A DNA stretch of 64,000 nt from Panulirus ornatus (GCF_036320965.1 NC_092261.1:9904697-9968696); one strand, 5' to 3'. Counted from the stretch's first letter, positions 11,966 through 23,698 are shown. The notes: generated from the sequence alone by a model not told the origin. Numbers and translations: made by a program.

Positions 11966-12474
11966 TCTGATACCACAGATATAAATGCGTAGAGCAACAT
12001 ATAACAAAATGAAAAGAAGAGGAACTGATTTCACCTTCGTATTCTATGATTTAAAAGTATTTCGAATAACATCGTTCACAACATTCAATGACAAAGCGAA
12101 GACATTATGGCATGGCATGTCAAAAAAAAAAGAAAAAAAACATAAAACGTTCGTCCGTAGGGAAACAGCCAAGGTTGGACAGGAGATGGTTCTCTCCACG
12201 TGTGATAACGAGGAGGCTGAAGCACAACGCGCTGAGGTAATACATCGACCCCCACTGGTATGCATAGACAGGGCGGCGTCAGCAACTAACTCCCTCTGTC
12301 GAGCAAGGGTGTGACTCAAGAGGCGGAGACTTAAAGATGGGAATAACACACGCAAGTTCTAAACGCCCAACCACCTGACATCCAGATATCATATTCTAGC
12401 GCAAATACAATACACTGAAGTGATGGGTGTAAATGTTGCTACAACTGTATTACTGCTTCCATGTTCTGTTCAGG
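11966..12474. other. Unique stretch, nothing recognised
   Basis: Overlapping frames of about 100 codons on both strands, with no splice signal or domain. Confidence 0.45.
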
Positions 12475-12498
12475 CATCATCATCATCATCATCATCAT
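12475..12498. repeat. (CAT)n microsatellite
   Basis: Eight CAT triplets. A short AATGAT repeat lies at 12655-12680. Confidence 0.9.
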
Positions 12499-12743
12499 GA
12501 CCCGAGGATAAATTCATGATTCGCTGTAAAAGTAATGAAACCAGAGACTAATAGAACTTGCGAGATTAACTGAACGCTTTGTGTACTTCAGGTGGTATGA
12601 ATATAAAGATGATGGTTTCACCTGATGGATCAGCTTGGCGTCCAAAGTGGAAAACGTAATAATGATAATGATAATGATAACCTCCAACGTAAGTGTGGGG
12701 AAGGCCATGCTTAACTTTGAACACACTGCGAGATGACAAAATA

Positions 12744-13087
12744 GGCGTGGACTGAGGGTAACACACTAGGCGTGGGTTGAGGATAACATACAGAACGTGG
12801 GTTGAGGATAACACACAGGACGTGGGTGGAGGACAACACACAGGACGTGGGTTGAGGACAACACACAGGACGTGGGGTGAGGATAACACGCAGAGCGTGG
12901 GTTGAGGGTAACACACAGAGACGTGGGTTGAGGACAACACACAGAGACGTAGGTTGAGGATAACACACTAGGCGTGGGTGGAGGATAACACACTAGGCGT
13001 GGGTTGAGGGTAACACACGAGGCGTAGGTTGAGCATAACACACAAAGACGTGGGTTGAGGATAACACACAGGACGTGGGTGGAGGAT
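12744..13087 (+). repeat. Minisatellite, 24-26 bp unit, about 14 copies
   Basis: Unit GACGTGGGTTGAGGATAACA plus CACAG or CACTA. Two end variants (CACACAG and CACACTA) occur in separate blocks, so neighbouring copies share recent ancestry. Confidence 0.95.
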
Positions 13088-14071
13088 GGTTGCAAATCGC
13101 TTTTTTCCACGAGTGGACGTCCCGCTGACCTCGAGAGTCGATGGAATTCGAAGCAAACAAAGCTGCTTGTCGCACATCTGATCACTTTCCATCAACGTAT
13201 CATAAAATCCCTTCCTCGTGCCAAACAAATCTTGAATCAAATCACTGAAATGATAGTCAGAGGCACTTCCACTGAAACGGGAGAGGCCAGTGTAGCTCAC
13301 TGCCTCGTTGGTAATCATCAACACGAGCATTCGCACCAGGACGAGAAGAAAGACGTCTCATGTCAGCATCATGAGTGGCAAGATAATGAGATCTTTCACA
13401 GCAACTGGCACTAAAAAAAAAAAAAAGGGGCTTTTCAAGTGATGTACATCTGCAGTGTACACGTACACAGTGCGAAACTGCCCAAGTCCATCTATTCGTG
13501 TGTCTGTTTCGTCTGTCGCTGAGAAAAACTGATTTAAACGCTCCATCTTTTCAAGCATCATATATGCGAGACGACTTCATCATTAATCTGAACTTTTAAA
13601 CAAATATTGGAAAATTGAACGCAACAGAAATGACACGAGATTTTAAGTATAAGTTCCGAGATCCTCAGCTTATTAAGCTTATAGTTTTAAAGTGAGTTCC
13701 GGGATCCTTAGCTTATTAAGCTTAGTTTCGCATGAGATTTACTGAACATCGAGTTAGCTTAGGCTGAGGCGAAGTCAGGCCAGGTTGGCCCACCTTGGAA
13801 TATGATGCGTAAGGTGGAAGTAGCTAGCTTGGATCTAGTGAAGTTAAAATTAGTTGAGAAGTTAAGTCCTGTTGCGTCAGTTCGCACACTACGGTCGATC
13901 TAGGTCTTGTCTGGTTGTGGTGGAGGATATATATATATATATACATATAGGCACTAGGGTTTTCTCCCCAAGTGGTGTAAATGCCGTAAGGTCTAACACT
14001 TCATCTCTGCAGGTTAAACTTCGTTCACCTCGTGAAACTTAGCTGGGCAAACCTACATCCAAATGCAGTGT

Positions 14072-14074
<3 letters not shown>
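13088..14074. other. Unique stretch with a two-copy 46-bp duplication
   Basis: At 13650-13730 AGTTCCGAGATCCTCAGC and AGTTCCGGGATCCTTAGC are each followed by TTATTAAGCTTA. The frames at 13055-13414 (+) and 13336-12968 (-) cover unique sequence but give no recognised domain or splice evidence. Short (AT)n near 13927. Confidence 0.45.

Positions 14075-14106
<32 letters not shown>
14075..14106. repeat. (TG)n microsatellite
   Basis: About 32 bp of TG followed by a G-rich segment. Confidence 0.93.
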
Positions 14107-14107
<1 letters not shown>

Positions 14108-14298
14108 TTAGGGGGGGGTGTTAATGAACGGCCATGAAGCTGTTAGCCAGGGGGGGGAAAGTGGGGTGTGTGCCACGGGGACAGAGTGGACGGGGAAAGT
14201 GGAGTGAGTAACCACGAGAACGAGGCCCAGTGGAGGAAGGTGGATGGGTCGGTGGGAGGGAGGGACGAACCACAAGACGAGTAAGTGGTAGGCGTGTG

Positions 14299-14300
<2 letters not shown>

Positions 14301-14380
<80 letters not shown>
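14301..14380. repeat. (GA)n microsatellite
   Basis: GA for about 75 bp with an AAAG interruption at the left edge. Confidence 0.97.
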
Positions 14381-14381
<1 letters not shown>

Positions 14382-14646
14382 GTGTCCAACACACGGAACG
14401 GTTTATATGGAACGGATATACGAAGCCACGGGAAATACTGTGGGATGAAGGACAGGGGGTGCGGGCGGGCAGGTAACTGGGAGAGGCCAGATGGATAGGC
14501 CATCACACGAAATATTTGGCTTCCGGTCGGGGAGAGCAGTGGAAATTGGGGATGAAATTGTTCAGCTCGCTGTTAATTTGTCTTTCCTGCTTTCTCCCCC
14601 TGTCTGTCTCTCTCTATCTCTCCTATTTTCAACCTCTTTCTCCCGC

Positions 14647-14649
<3 letters not shown>

Positions 14650-14698
<49 letters not shown>
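14650..14698. repeat. (TA)n at a SINE A-tail
   Basis: About 48 bp of TA ending exactly where the T-rich end of the truncated SINE begins. Confidence 0.96.
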
Positions 14699-14699
<1 letters not shown>

Positions 14700-14813
14700 T
14701 TTCTTTCAAACTATTCGCCATTTCCCGCGTTAACGAGGTAGCGTTAAGAACAGAGGACTGGGCCTTTGAGGGAATATCCTAACCTGGCCCCCTTCTCTGT
14801 TCCAGTGTAAAAC
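14699..14813 (-). mobile_element. SINE family A, truncated copy
   Basis: Keeps TTTCTTTCAAACTATTCGCC through CCCCCTTCTCTGTTCC and then stops abruptly at AGTGTAAAAC. It holds only the tail-proximal half, so it is a 5'-truncated insertion when read in A-tail orientation, typical of incomplete reverse transcription. Confidence 0.83.
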
Positions 14814-15206
14814 ATAATCATCCTTCGACTTCACTTAACATTTATGTTACTACTAATGATTTCCCTCAAAACTCTTCAAATTACTGGTGCTTTCGTCTAC
14901 ATACAACACATGTCGCGCGTGTGAGAGTCCTTCTTTCCCTGTGTCGTGCGGAGCGCGAGATGCATCGGGGAAGGAATGGGATATATGAAGACCATTGCAG
15001 GCGATGTTTTCCTTCTGGTTCATGCCACGGGTAGGGTGAAGGACGAGGCGGACGGAGGATAGTCGTAGTAGACTGAGGTGGGATAGGTGTTGCCCGGATA
15101 GGTGTGCGTTGGAAGCGGTGGCACATGGAAAGGGGGGAAGGGTGTTTGGGGAGGAAGATGTTGAAAGTGTGGTGGGTGAAGGGGTGGGTGAGCTGACGAG
15201 GCAGGT

Positions 15207-15208
<2 letters not shown>
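14814..15208. other. Unique stretch, nothing recognised
   Basis: G-rich in its second half. The minus-strand 173-codon frame spans two microsatellites and is not trusted. Confidence 0.45.
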
Positions 15209-15245
<37 letters not shown>

Positions 15246-15267
15246 TTCTGTGTGTGTGTGTGTGTAT

Positions 15268-15317
<50 letters not shown>
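15209..15317. repeat. Compound (CT)n-(GT)n microsatellite
   Basis: CT to 15243, TATTTCT bridge, GT with A/T interruptions to 15317. Confidence 0.95.
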
Positions 15318-15321
<4 letters not shown>

Positions 15322-15675
15322 GAGTGAGTGAACTTGTTTCCTGTAAACTGCTTTGGCTACAGACCTAGACACTGACTGACTAATAATTTTTTTTCTTCTC
15401 ATTCTTCATCTTGCAACAACTAACTCAGAATCCGTCTGCTTTTTCACGAAGTGTGAAACACGACCCATTTCCGGGATGCGTGACGTTTCGCTAATTAGCT
15501 TTGCATCAGGTGTTGAAACCACCTGACACTGTCTTGATTAGAACGGGCGGTAATTTTTTTTCTTTTTATAGAACTACCATCTTTGTGACTGCACCACTTG
15601 CTCTCAGCGCGAAAACATGTACACGTCCATGTTTGCCAGTGCATCTGCAGGCACGCACATTGGCATGGGGTGGGT

Positions 15676-15743
15676 ACGCACACGTGTATGTGCGTGTATG
15701 TGTATGGCTCGCACACGTGTGTGTGCGTGTATGTGTATGGCTG
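15676..15743 (+). repeat. Tandem duplication, 34-bp unit, 2 copies
   Basis: CGCACACGTGTATGTGCGTG and CGCACACGTGTGTGTGCGTG are each followed by TATGTGTATGGCT. The units contain the E-box-like palindrome CACGTG. Confidence 0.8.
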
Positions 15744-16049
15744 TGTATAAGCTGTCCACGTTCATAATTTTATCATTTAGTGATTCCATTAGTCCATTAC
15801 TCTTCTACTGTACAAGCACGTCTTAACATCATTTCTAGCATATCTCTTGCCTGGTACTATGAGGTTCCATTCGTCCACTCCTTTTCTACTGCAACAAAAA
15901 AAAAAAAACATCCACACAGCTTTATCCTTCTAGCTTGGCATTATGTGACAGCACTTTGTTTGTTGTGATCTAGGTGTTGTGAACGCCTGTTCGTCTCTTA
16001 ACGACTTCATGACACTCGGTTTAGAAATTCGTCGCTTGTGATCAGGTTA

Positions 16050-16195
16050 TCCAATACTTTTTCTCTCTTCCGCGGGGGAACAGCAAACTCCAAGGCTCTG
16101 ATATTTTTCCTCGTACTTTACCTGTCTTAATTCTGGTAACATCTTTGTTGCTCTCCTCTGGATTTTCTCTCGTAGTTCTTGGCGCTTCTTAAAGT
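16050..16195 (-). mobile_element. LINE reverse-transcriptase C-terminal fragment (jockey/CR1-like)
   Basis: The minus strand encodes REKIQRRATKMLPELRQ, KYEEKYQSLGV and a degraded SPAEERKSIG ending in a stop; a frame shift gives DNLIT. This follows the conserved order (VQRRATK, YEERL, SLE-RR, GDLI) seen at the end of many jockey/CR1-group polymerases. Family assignment is from pattern memory. Broken by a frameshift and ended by (GT)n on the 5' side; certainly not functional. Confidence 0.7.
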
Positions 16196-16196
16196 G

Positions 16197-16197
16197 C

Positions 16198-16239
<42 letters not shown>
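16197..16239. repeat. (GT)n microsatellite
   Basis: About 40 bp of GT ending in GCGCGT, adjoining the LINE fragment. Confidence 0.94.
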
Positions 16240-17020
16240 TCAGAGTGAAAATAAGTGTACAACATTACTATGTATAATGATAAGACCCATAAAAGGGCCA
16301 TTCTAACATTCATTATGATCAGTTATCAACCACAAGGCTGACCACTGTAATTCCACACCACCCTTGAGCTACCAGGAACCAACCTAAGTGCGTCGTTTGG
16401 CGCATGATAAAGGGGTAATGCACACAAGCAACATGCATTGTGGGGGGGGGAGGGCATCGTTGGCTTTGCGCATGACTCATCCCCACTGCACTCCACTCCC
16501 TCATACCACGGCAAAACATATGCACCTCCCGCCGCCCGCCCCCTTAATCAAAGGCAAATAATATCTCGAGAGGAAGAAAAAATTATCTCGTGGAAAATGG
16601 AAAGTGGAAATTAATCGCGACTCCACAGGTCTTACACCACCACAGGATCAACACGATCGTCACTGAAGAAGAAAATGGCATTAAGGAGGATGAAAAGTAA
16701 ATGCTGGGTCTTATAATAAGGTGGGGAGGTCGTATAGGAGGAGGAGAGGCAAGGGAAGGAAGAGAATTCCAAAGCTTTGGCTGTTTAAGAAATCATAACG
16801 GTCGAGTCTCAAGTGGCCCGTCTCCACACACACAAGTGGTGGAAGCAGCGTGCCAATGAATGGATAAATTCGGTGAAAGATTTATGTGTTAAGACGTGCG
16901 TTATGCAACAGTCTTGAAAATAGTCCAATATCTAGTCGTGGAACTTCCATTTTTCGTTATCTGATTAATGCAAAATACTGACTAAATATGAAGAAAAAAT
17001 TTTTTCCTCTAGACGACCAT

Positions 17021-17023
<3 letters not shown>
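16240..17023. other. Unique stretch, nothing recognised
   Basis: No arrays. Two overlapping minus-strand frames near 16320-16525 lack support. Confidence 0.5.

Positions 17024-17092
<69 letters not shown>
17024..17092. repeat. (AT)n microsatellite
   Basis: About 68 bp of AT. Confidence 0.97.
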
Positions 17093-17094
<2 letters not shown>

Positions 17095-17460
17095 CTGTTT
17101 TCTCGAGAAATTCTACGGAAAAAAAAGAAAAATTACACGTTTCTATAAACGTATACACAAGCGCTGGCGTAGTGCATATCCAAAGTTCAATGTTTGCAAA
17201 TTTCACGCACAAATAAAACAATTCCCGTCAGTCACTGTTGCCTGGCTGATCTGATAGCAAGGCTGGAGTCTATATCCTCCCACATGATATCCTTCATATC
17301 ATTCACCGTCATGCATTACGACTCTGTATGAAGGGATTGGATCATCACCCTACTAATGGTTGTGTGTTCCAAGCTTCCAAGCAGGATTTACCGCATCAGA
17401 TCATAGTTAAAAGAGTAGTGATAATATATATACATACACACACAGACACACATATGTATA

Positions 17461-17680
17461 TCTTTCTTTCATACTATTCGCCATTTCCCGCGTTAGCGAC
17501 GTTAGCGTTAAGAACAGAGGACTGGGCCTTTGAGGGAATATCCTCAACTGGTCCCCTTCTCTGTTCCTTCTTTTGGAAAATTAAAAAAAAAAAAAATGAG
17601 AGGGAAGGATTTCCAGCCCCCCGCTCCCTCCCCTTGTAGTCGCCTTCTACGACACGCAGGGAATACGTGGGAAGTATTAG
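17461..17680 (-). mobile_element. SINE family A, near-full copy
   Basis: The + strand has TCTTTCTTTCATACTATTCG through CGTGGGAAGTATTAGG. An extra base in GCGACGTTAGCGTTAAG and a longer internal A run distinguish it. The tail side adjoins a mixed CA/TA tract at 17425-17460. Confidence 0.85.
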
Positions 17681-18196
17681 GTATTTAAGTGATCCAACAT
17701 ATCACGAGACCCATCTTACCCCAGTTGGAAATGCTGTACTGGAAATCACTGAACACACTTACTCCTCAAATGTCTTGTACTCATCCTCACGAAGGTCAAT
17801 ACACATCACCCAAACTTCTTTGACCTGTGGTCCCGCCCGGTGGACGTGGCTGGTTGCTCGAGAGCTGCAGGAGCCCTGTATGACTAGTGGTGGTCCCGGG
17901 GCAGCAGTAATAAAGCAATAAATTAAAAGAAAAAAAATCTAACTTGTTTAATATTTAATAGAATTCGTTATTGAAGTAATGTATAGACTACATACACCCA
18001 GCGGAATGATAACAATATAAATTACTACACTGTATAAAGTACTTATATCAAGGTAAGTACATTACACAATATACATCTGGAATAATTGGAAGGATATAAA
18101 AACCCACAAACCTTCCCCTAAAACCCGTCTCAAGGTCGTATCACATAACAGGAGTGGAGGGGAATATAAACCAGGTATATGATTCGAGAAGTCTTT

Positions 18197-18198
<2 letters not shown>
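17681..18198. other. Unique stretch, nothing recognised
   Basis: CGGTGGACGTGGC at about 17840 recurs at about 49559, hinting at an unnamed dispersed repeat. Confidence 0.4.

Positions 18199-18263
<65 letters not shown>
18199..18263. repeat. (CT)n microsatellite
   Basis: Pure CT for 65 bp. Confidence 0.97.
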
Positions 18264-18265
<2 letters not shown>

Positions 18266-18631
18266 ATGATGACGCAAAAGCAGGTATGGTGAGTTCCACT
18301 TATTTCCCAGAGACACCCACTCTCAAGCAAGACATACTATCCGGATTCACGTGATGATCGGGAACGGCGGTGTGTGTGTGTGTGTGTGTGTGGATCAACC
18401 TCGCTTCGTGCGCTTGGCTGACTCAATCCCATTTTCTGTACGTCCTCATTTGCTTGGAAATGACCCATTCGGTAATGTCGGTATTGTCAGTAATTCTTCT
18501 TTTATGTGAAGTATGTAAATCTCGGGTCAATTGCTTTGATGGTAATTATCAAATTTGAAGAACGACGTATTTCCGTTTAACTGTACAGTTCAAGTATGAA
18601 TTATGTAATACGTACTCGACTACACAAGTAT

Positions 18632-18632
18632 A

Positions 18633-18671
<39 letters not shown>

Positions 18672-18707
18672 ATATATATATATATATAGATAGATAGATA
18701 GATAGAT
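18632..18707. repeat. Self-complementary (TATC)n-(TA)n-(GATA)n
   Basis: About nine TATC units, a TA core, then about five GATA units. The outer blocks are reverse complements, so the tract can fold as a hairpin. Confidence 0.94.
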
Positions 18708-18794
18708 ACTCAAGGGAGCGAACTATATTCCTTACGTTTCCTTTTCATTTCTGTAACTTCATACCTCTTAATGTTACACTTCCACACCGTGCTA

Positions 18795-18795
<1 letters not shown>

Positions 18796-18868
<73 letters not shown>
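18796..18868. repeat. (CT)n microsatellite
   Basis: Pure CT for about 72 bp. Confidence 0.97.
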
Positions 18869-18871
<3 letters not shown>

Positions 18872-19130
18872 TCCTTCTCCAGATAACCAAGAGAGAATCG
18901 TAATCCTCACATCAATCCATCAATCTCCCTTACTTCTTTCACCTACGCTATTTATGTATGATTCCCATCTTCGTCTATCGGTGTATGAGTAAAAAAATAT
19001 TTCATACATTTTCTTTTTCTTTTTTTTTACGAAAATTACATTCAGCCTGGTGTATACAAATGGCTTTTGTTTTTCACCAGGTTCACAAACTCGACGAATC
19101 GCACAGTAATAAGCCACAGGACAACTCACA

Positions 19131-19440
19131 ACTAACACAGGCGTTCAAATACGGGATTAAAACTAACACAGGCGTTCAAATACGGGATTAAAACTAACAC
19201 AGGCGTTCAAATACGGGATTAAAACTAACACAGGCGTTCAAATACGGGATAAAAACTAACACAGGCGTTCAAATACGGGATTAAAACTAACAAAGGCGTT
19301 CAAATACGGGATTAAAATTAACACAGGAGTTCAAATACGGGATTAAAAACTAACACAGGCGTTCAAATACGGGATTAAAACTAACACAGGCGTTCAAATA
19401 CGGGATTAAAACTAACACAGGCGTTCAAATACGGGTTAAA
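19131..19440 (+). repeat. Minisatellite, 31-bp unit, 10 copies
   Basis: Unit ACTAACACAGGCGTTCAAAT plus ACGGGATTAAA. Copies are almost identical (isolated changes ACAAAG, ATTAAC, GGAGTT), so the array is young. Confidence 0.96.
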
Positions 19441-19703
19441 AATATGACTAACGGACATTAACACCAGGTCAACGAAAACGAGACGGTAAAAACGGGTGGG
19501 TGATGCACGTCACGGTACTTATATAACACCGGGATGAAATGTCGCGTTCTAATAACTCAGCAAAGAATGCGGTATATATTAAGCCATCGGGAAACGACCC
19601 CCGTGTTTCGTACGAATAAACTTCCCGATTTTCATGCCGTTTGCAGTTTTCGTACACGGACAGTATCAGGGTGACAGACTGATATACACAGTGTAATGAG
19701 AGC

Positions 19704-19704
<1 letters not shown>

Positions 19705-19767
<63 letters not shown>
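19705..19767. repeat. (GT)n microsatellite
   Basis: Pure GT for about 62 bp. Confidence 0.97.
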
Positions 19768-19768
<1 letters not shown>

Positions 19769-19969
19769 ATCAGTGATGCACAAATAAGGCTCACCGTGTC
19801 GTAAATTTTTTCGTTCATTTTTACTTTTCAAATATTTTTGTCCTTCGCTAAATCATTCGTACGTGATTCGTGAGATAACGATAATGAATTTATGCTAAAT
19901 ATCCTTGCGCGCGTATACAGCCTGAGACAGACAACCTCCATACTAACCTTTCAATGTATTTTGTCCCCA

Positions 19970-20320
19970 AAATTTCTGAGTTAGATGAATATACCCCATT
20001 TCCTTTTTCCTTTTCGTCGGATGAACATACCCGAAATTTCTGCGTTAGATAAATATGCATCATATTTCTCGGTTCGATAAATATACCCCCATATTTTCGT
20101 TAGATGAATATACCCGAAATTTCTGCGTTAGATAAATATAACCAAAATTCCTGCGTTAGATAAGTATCCCCCAAATTCTTGCGTTAAATAAATATGCCCC
20201 AAATTTCTGCGTTAGATAAATATGCCCTAAATTCCTGCGTTAGATAAATATGCCCTAAATTTCTGCGATAGATAAATATACTCCAAATTTCTGCGATAGA
20301 TATATATGCCCAAATTTCAC
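19970..20320 (+). repeat. Minisatellite, about 28-bp unit, about 12 degenerate copies
   Basis: Words TGCGTTAGATAAATATGCCC and AAATTTCTG recur. The left end carries insertions and strong divergence; copies at 20120-20290 are more regular. Confidence 0.92.
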
Positions 20321-20394
20321 TGGAACAAATCTACGTCTGTTGCCCACCTTAAATGCATCAGTGAAATGCCCTCCACGTCGGTACACGAAGATAA

Positions 20395-20700
20395 GGGCGC
20401 TGACGTCCGAGATAAGCCCTTAGAGCACGACAAGACGACCCTTGGGCACGGCACGACCCCTTGAAACACGACGACACGACGAGACCTCCCTCCCAGCACA
20501 ACGGTAGCGGGACCCTAAAAATTAAGCCCGAGCGTACGACCTCCCGATTGTGTACATGATGGCCTCCCAGCTGGCCACCCCATGCTCAAAAAAGGGTCGT
20601 GTTGTCGTGCTCAAGGCTCGTCACCTTTATGTTCTCTTTAAAAGGGCCACACCGTCGTGGTTGAAGGGCAGGGCCCTTCGTGGTCACGAAGGGTTTTTCT
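20395..20700. repeat. Degenerate GTCGTGCTCAAGGGTCGT-type repeats
   Basis: Minus-strand copies at 20395-20480 (GGGTCGTGCCGTGCCCAAGG on that strand) and plus-strand copies at 20590-20690 (AAAGGGTCGTGTTGTCGTGC). The same words recur at 21380-21640 and 42030-42100. Confidence 0.6.
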
Positions 20701-21106
20701 TTTTTTTAATCGGGGAAAATCGCACACACTATACCGCCCTCTACAAAAGACATGAAGCCGAGACACAAGGCAGCCCACAAAATAGGTCCGGAGGGAGAGA
20801 GAGAGAGAGAGAGAGAGGTGGTTATCAGACCACCTCCCCAGAGAACAAAAGCATGGCGACCACTCCATCGCCATAAGACAATGGAGAGAGGACACCGCAT
20901 CGCTCCATAAAGATAAAAGAAAATGGACGACCCGCCTTCCATCTCAAAAGGGGAGAACGGGAATCACGCCATTCTACCCAACAGAAAGGGGGACGACACC
21001 ACACATTTCCCGGGCGATCACCACAACCCTCTGACCACAACAGTCCAGTTGAACAATGACTATATATCAGTGACCACACCATGACAGTTACGACTGAAGA
21101 AAAGAG

Positions 21107-21112
<6 letters not shown>
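20700..21112. other. Unique stretch, nothing recognised
   Basis: Contains a short (GA)n at 20790-20816. Frames here overlap on both strands without support. Confidence 0.45.
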
Positions 21113-21154
<42 letters not shown>

Positions 21155-21172
21155 CTATATAAATAAATAAAT

Positions 21173-21240
<68 letters not shown>
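21113..21240. repeat. (AT)n with ATAA interruptions
   Basis: AT blocks flank AAATAAATAA near 21150-21190. Confidence 0.96.
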
Positions 21241-21243
<3 letters not shown>

Positions 21244-21379
21244 CTCATAGAATTTTTGGAAATAATTCGTTGGATGGAAGGTTACGGCGCCGGTCCAATC
21301 AAATTCGTTAAACAATACGAGGAAAACATCCACAAAGGTCGTCCATAACACAGTGATAAACAACGTCTAAAACCCTTGT

Positions 21380-21640
21380 TGCACACGACCCGACGACACA
21401 ACGACTTTTGAATACGTCGGCACGACGGTACGACCTTTCAGGTACGGTGGCCTTGCCCTACGACCTGATTCCCCTTTTCAGGTCAGGCCAAAAGACGAGG
21501 TCATCACGTGCCCTAGGTTCGTAGGGTTCTCAAAGGTCGTTATGTCGTGCTCAAAGGGTCGTTCGTATCGTCGTGCTCAAGGGTCGTCACGTCGTGCCCA
21601 AAGGGTCGTCACGTTGTGCCTAAAGGCTAACATCCACCAG
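21380..21640 (+). repeat. Degenerate GTCGTGCTCAAGGGTCGT-type repeats, second block
   Basis: Best copies at 21530-21625: AAAGGTCGTTATGTCGTGCT, CAAAGGGTCGTTCGTATCGT, CAAGGGTCGTCACGTCGTGC, CAAAGGGTCGTCACGTTGTG. Period is about 24-28 bp. Confidence 0.7.
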
Positions 21641-21797
21641 AAATATAAGAGAAAAACGTATCAGCACAAACGACTATATCCGCTAACACTGTGATAGATT
21701 TAGTGGACCGCTCTCGCCTTTCGCTATCTACCATAATAATCTCACGCGTCCATTAACGTTATCTGTGCCACTGATCGCGACCATTAACTGCCTAACG

Positions 21798-21799
<2 letters not shown>

Positions 21800-21885
<86 letters not shown>

Positions 21886-21898
21886 GATAGATAGATAT
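21800..21898. repeat. (AT)n-(ATAG)n compound microsatellite
   Basis: AT at 21800-21868, then ATAG tetranucleotides. Confidence 0.96.
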
Positions 21899-22193
21899 AC
21901 AACCTTGTATGGATATCTGAATGAAATACAGTCTATCATCATCACTATATACATATATAGATCTTTCTCTTTTCCCTTCGTTGCTTATTACTCGTGTGAA
22001 CACGAGTCTCTATCACACAGCAACTTTGCCACTTCACTACCTATCCAAAAACACACTGTGGAGGCCAACCTTGCTCATCTGCGTCCTCATCAGGAAAGAG
22101 GAACGACGGAAGGTAACTTGAGAAAACTATTCGCACAAATAACATTCACTTGCGTTCACACACACGTCCTTATACAAAAGACAGAGACACCCT
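21899..22193. other. Unique stretch, nothing recognised
   Basis: A 96-codon + strand frame (21905-22195) lacks splice context. Confidence 0.45.

Positions 22194-22231
<38 letters not shown>
22194..22231. repeat. (CA)n microsatellite
   Basis: About 38 bp of CA. Confidence 0.95.
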
Positions 22232-22232
<1 letters not shown>

Positions 22233-22656
22233 TAAAACATATATATCTCCCCCAATCTGTGAGGGAGTCAAGTCTTAACTGAATAAAGATCATTTATTCT
22301 TGAGAACCAAGATATCAGAACCGTATATCTGGCCTGTTCATTATGATTTCCTCCGGTGCCACACACCGAAGCCTTCTTGCTCAAAGCTCTTGCTTCCCTT
22401 GACCAGGTGTGGTATATCCCTTTGCCTAAGAGAATGTTTCACTACCTTTGCCTCCCCCCAAGCCATCTCTCTGAGCCTGAACCAGACAAACTCTAATCTA
22501 TTCTACCGTTCTATAAATATTGGCACCATCTCTGTTTTGTATATACCGGCTAAGAAAAAAAAAGGAAAAAAGAAATGACAATATCTCCTTTATCATTACA
22601 ACCATCGAGTCTCCATTGTCCCTTGGCGTTTTACGACATCCAAGTGTTGCACTGGC

Positions 22657-22714
<58 letters not shown>
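22657..22714. repeat. (CT)n microsatellite
   Basis: About 58 bp of CT. Confidence 0.97.
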
Positions 22715-22719
<5 letters not shown>

Positions 22720-23109
22720 GCGTCACGGGTTGTTGAAGGTTGCTTACTTACTCCACTGCCCCACCGGTCAGGAAATCACAGAGTGCAGTTCACTCCGGCG
22801 GGTGAGACACCCCTGAGCCTTGTTGTGTTTCACGAATGAAGACATGAATCGCTCCACTGTTCCGCCAGTCAAACGAAGTTCCCTCCCCTCCACCTCGCTA
22901 TCTCGGAAACTGGTACGAGCCCTCCCAATCCTGGGAACACTGGATAACCTACTTAAATACCCTCGCTGTTTGACGGCACTTTAAGAAGTGTGAGTGTGTC
23001 CCCGTGGTATGCAAAATATGGTTAACCCATTTATCACCTTGTCTTAACGCCTCGTGTAAGTGAGCTTGCATACACACACTCTCTCTCTCTCTATCCCAGT
23101 GTCTTGATG
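22715..23109. other. Unique stretch, nothing recognised
   Basis: Words CTCCACTG-CC and CCGGTCAG/CCAGTCA occur twice (near 22752 and 22852). Short (CT)7 at 23079-23093. Confidence 0.45.
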
Positions 23110-23508
23110 AACCACGGAATCAAACCATCGTCTCTATACACCCCAGAATCAAACCACCGTCTCTATACACCCCAGAATCAAACCACAGTCTCTATACACC
23201 CCAGAATCAAACCACCGTCTCTATACACCCCAGAATCAAACCACCGTCTCTACAAACCCCAGAATCAAACCACCGTCTCTATAAACCCCAGAATCAAACC
23301 ATCGTCTCTATAAACCCCAGAATCAAACCACCGTCTCTATAAACCCCAGAATCAAACCACCGTCTCTATAAACCCCAGAATCAAACCACAGTCTCTATAA
23401 ACCCCAGAATCAAACCACAGTCTCTATAAACCCCAGAATCAAACCACCGTCTCTATACACCCCAGAATCAAACCACCGTCTCTATACACCCCAGAATCAA
23501 GCCACGAT
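23110..23508 (+). repeat. Minisatellite, 29-bp unit, 13-14 copies
   Basis: Unit CTCTATACACCCCAGAATCA plus AACCACCGT. Outer copies carry TACACC, inner copies TAAACC; position 25-27 varies among CCG, CAG and TCG. Confidence 0.96.
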
Positions 23509-23586
23509 CAAGAGGAGAATAGCACAGGGGGAGCGGAGGTCTCACGTAGCCAGGTGGGAGTAACCGGACTATTTAACACGCAGACG

Positions 23587-23613
23587 TCTCTCTCTCTCTC
23601 TCTCTCTCTCTCT
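23587..23613. repeat. (CT)n microsatellite
   Basis: About 27 bp of CT. Confidence 0.93.
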
Positions 23614-23697
23614 CCGGAAATTCAACCCGGTACCCAGGATCCACCATCTCGGCCGTGAGAGATGGGCGAGATAAGAGGGAGAGCGAGAAGGCGGTCT

Positions 23698-23698
<1 letters not shown>

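Noticed and set aside
13055..13414. Possible transposase-like frame on either strand
   Set aside because: No catalytic motif, terminal inverted repeats or target duplication could be found.
23110..23508. CRISPR-like array of 29-bp repeats
   Set aside because: 29 bp is a typical CRISPR repeat length, but copies are directly adjacent with no spacers.
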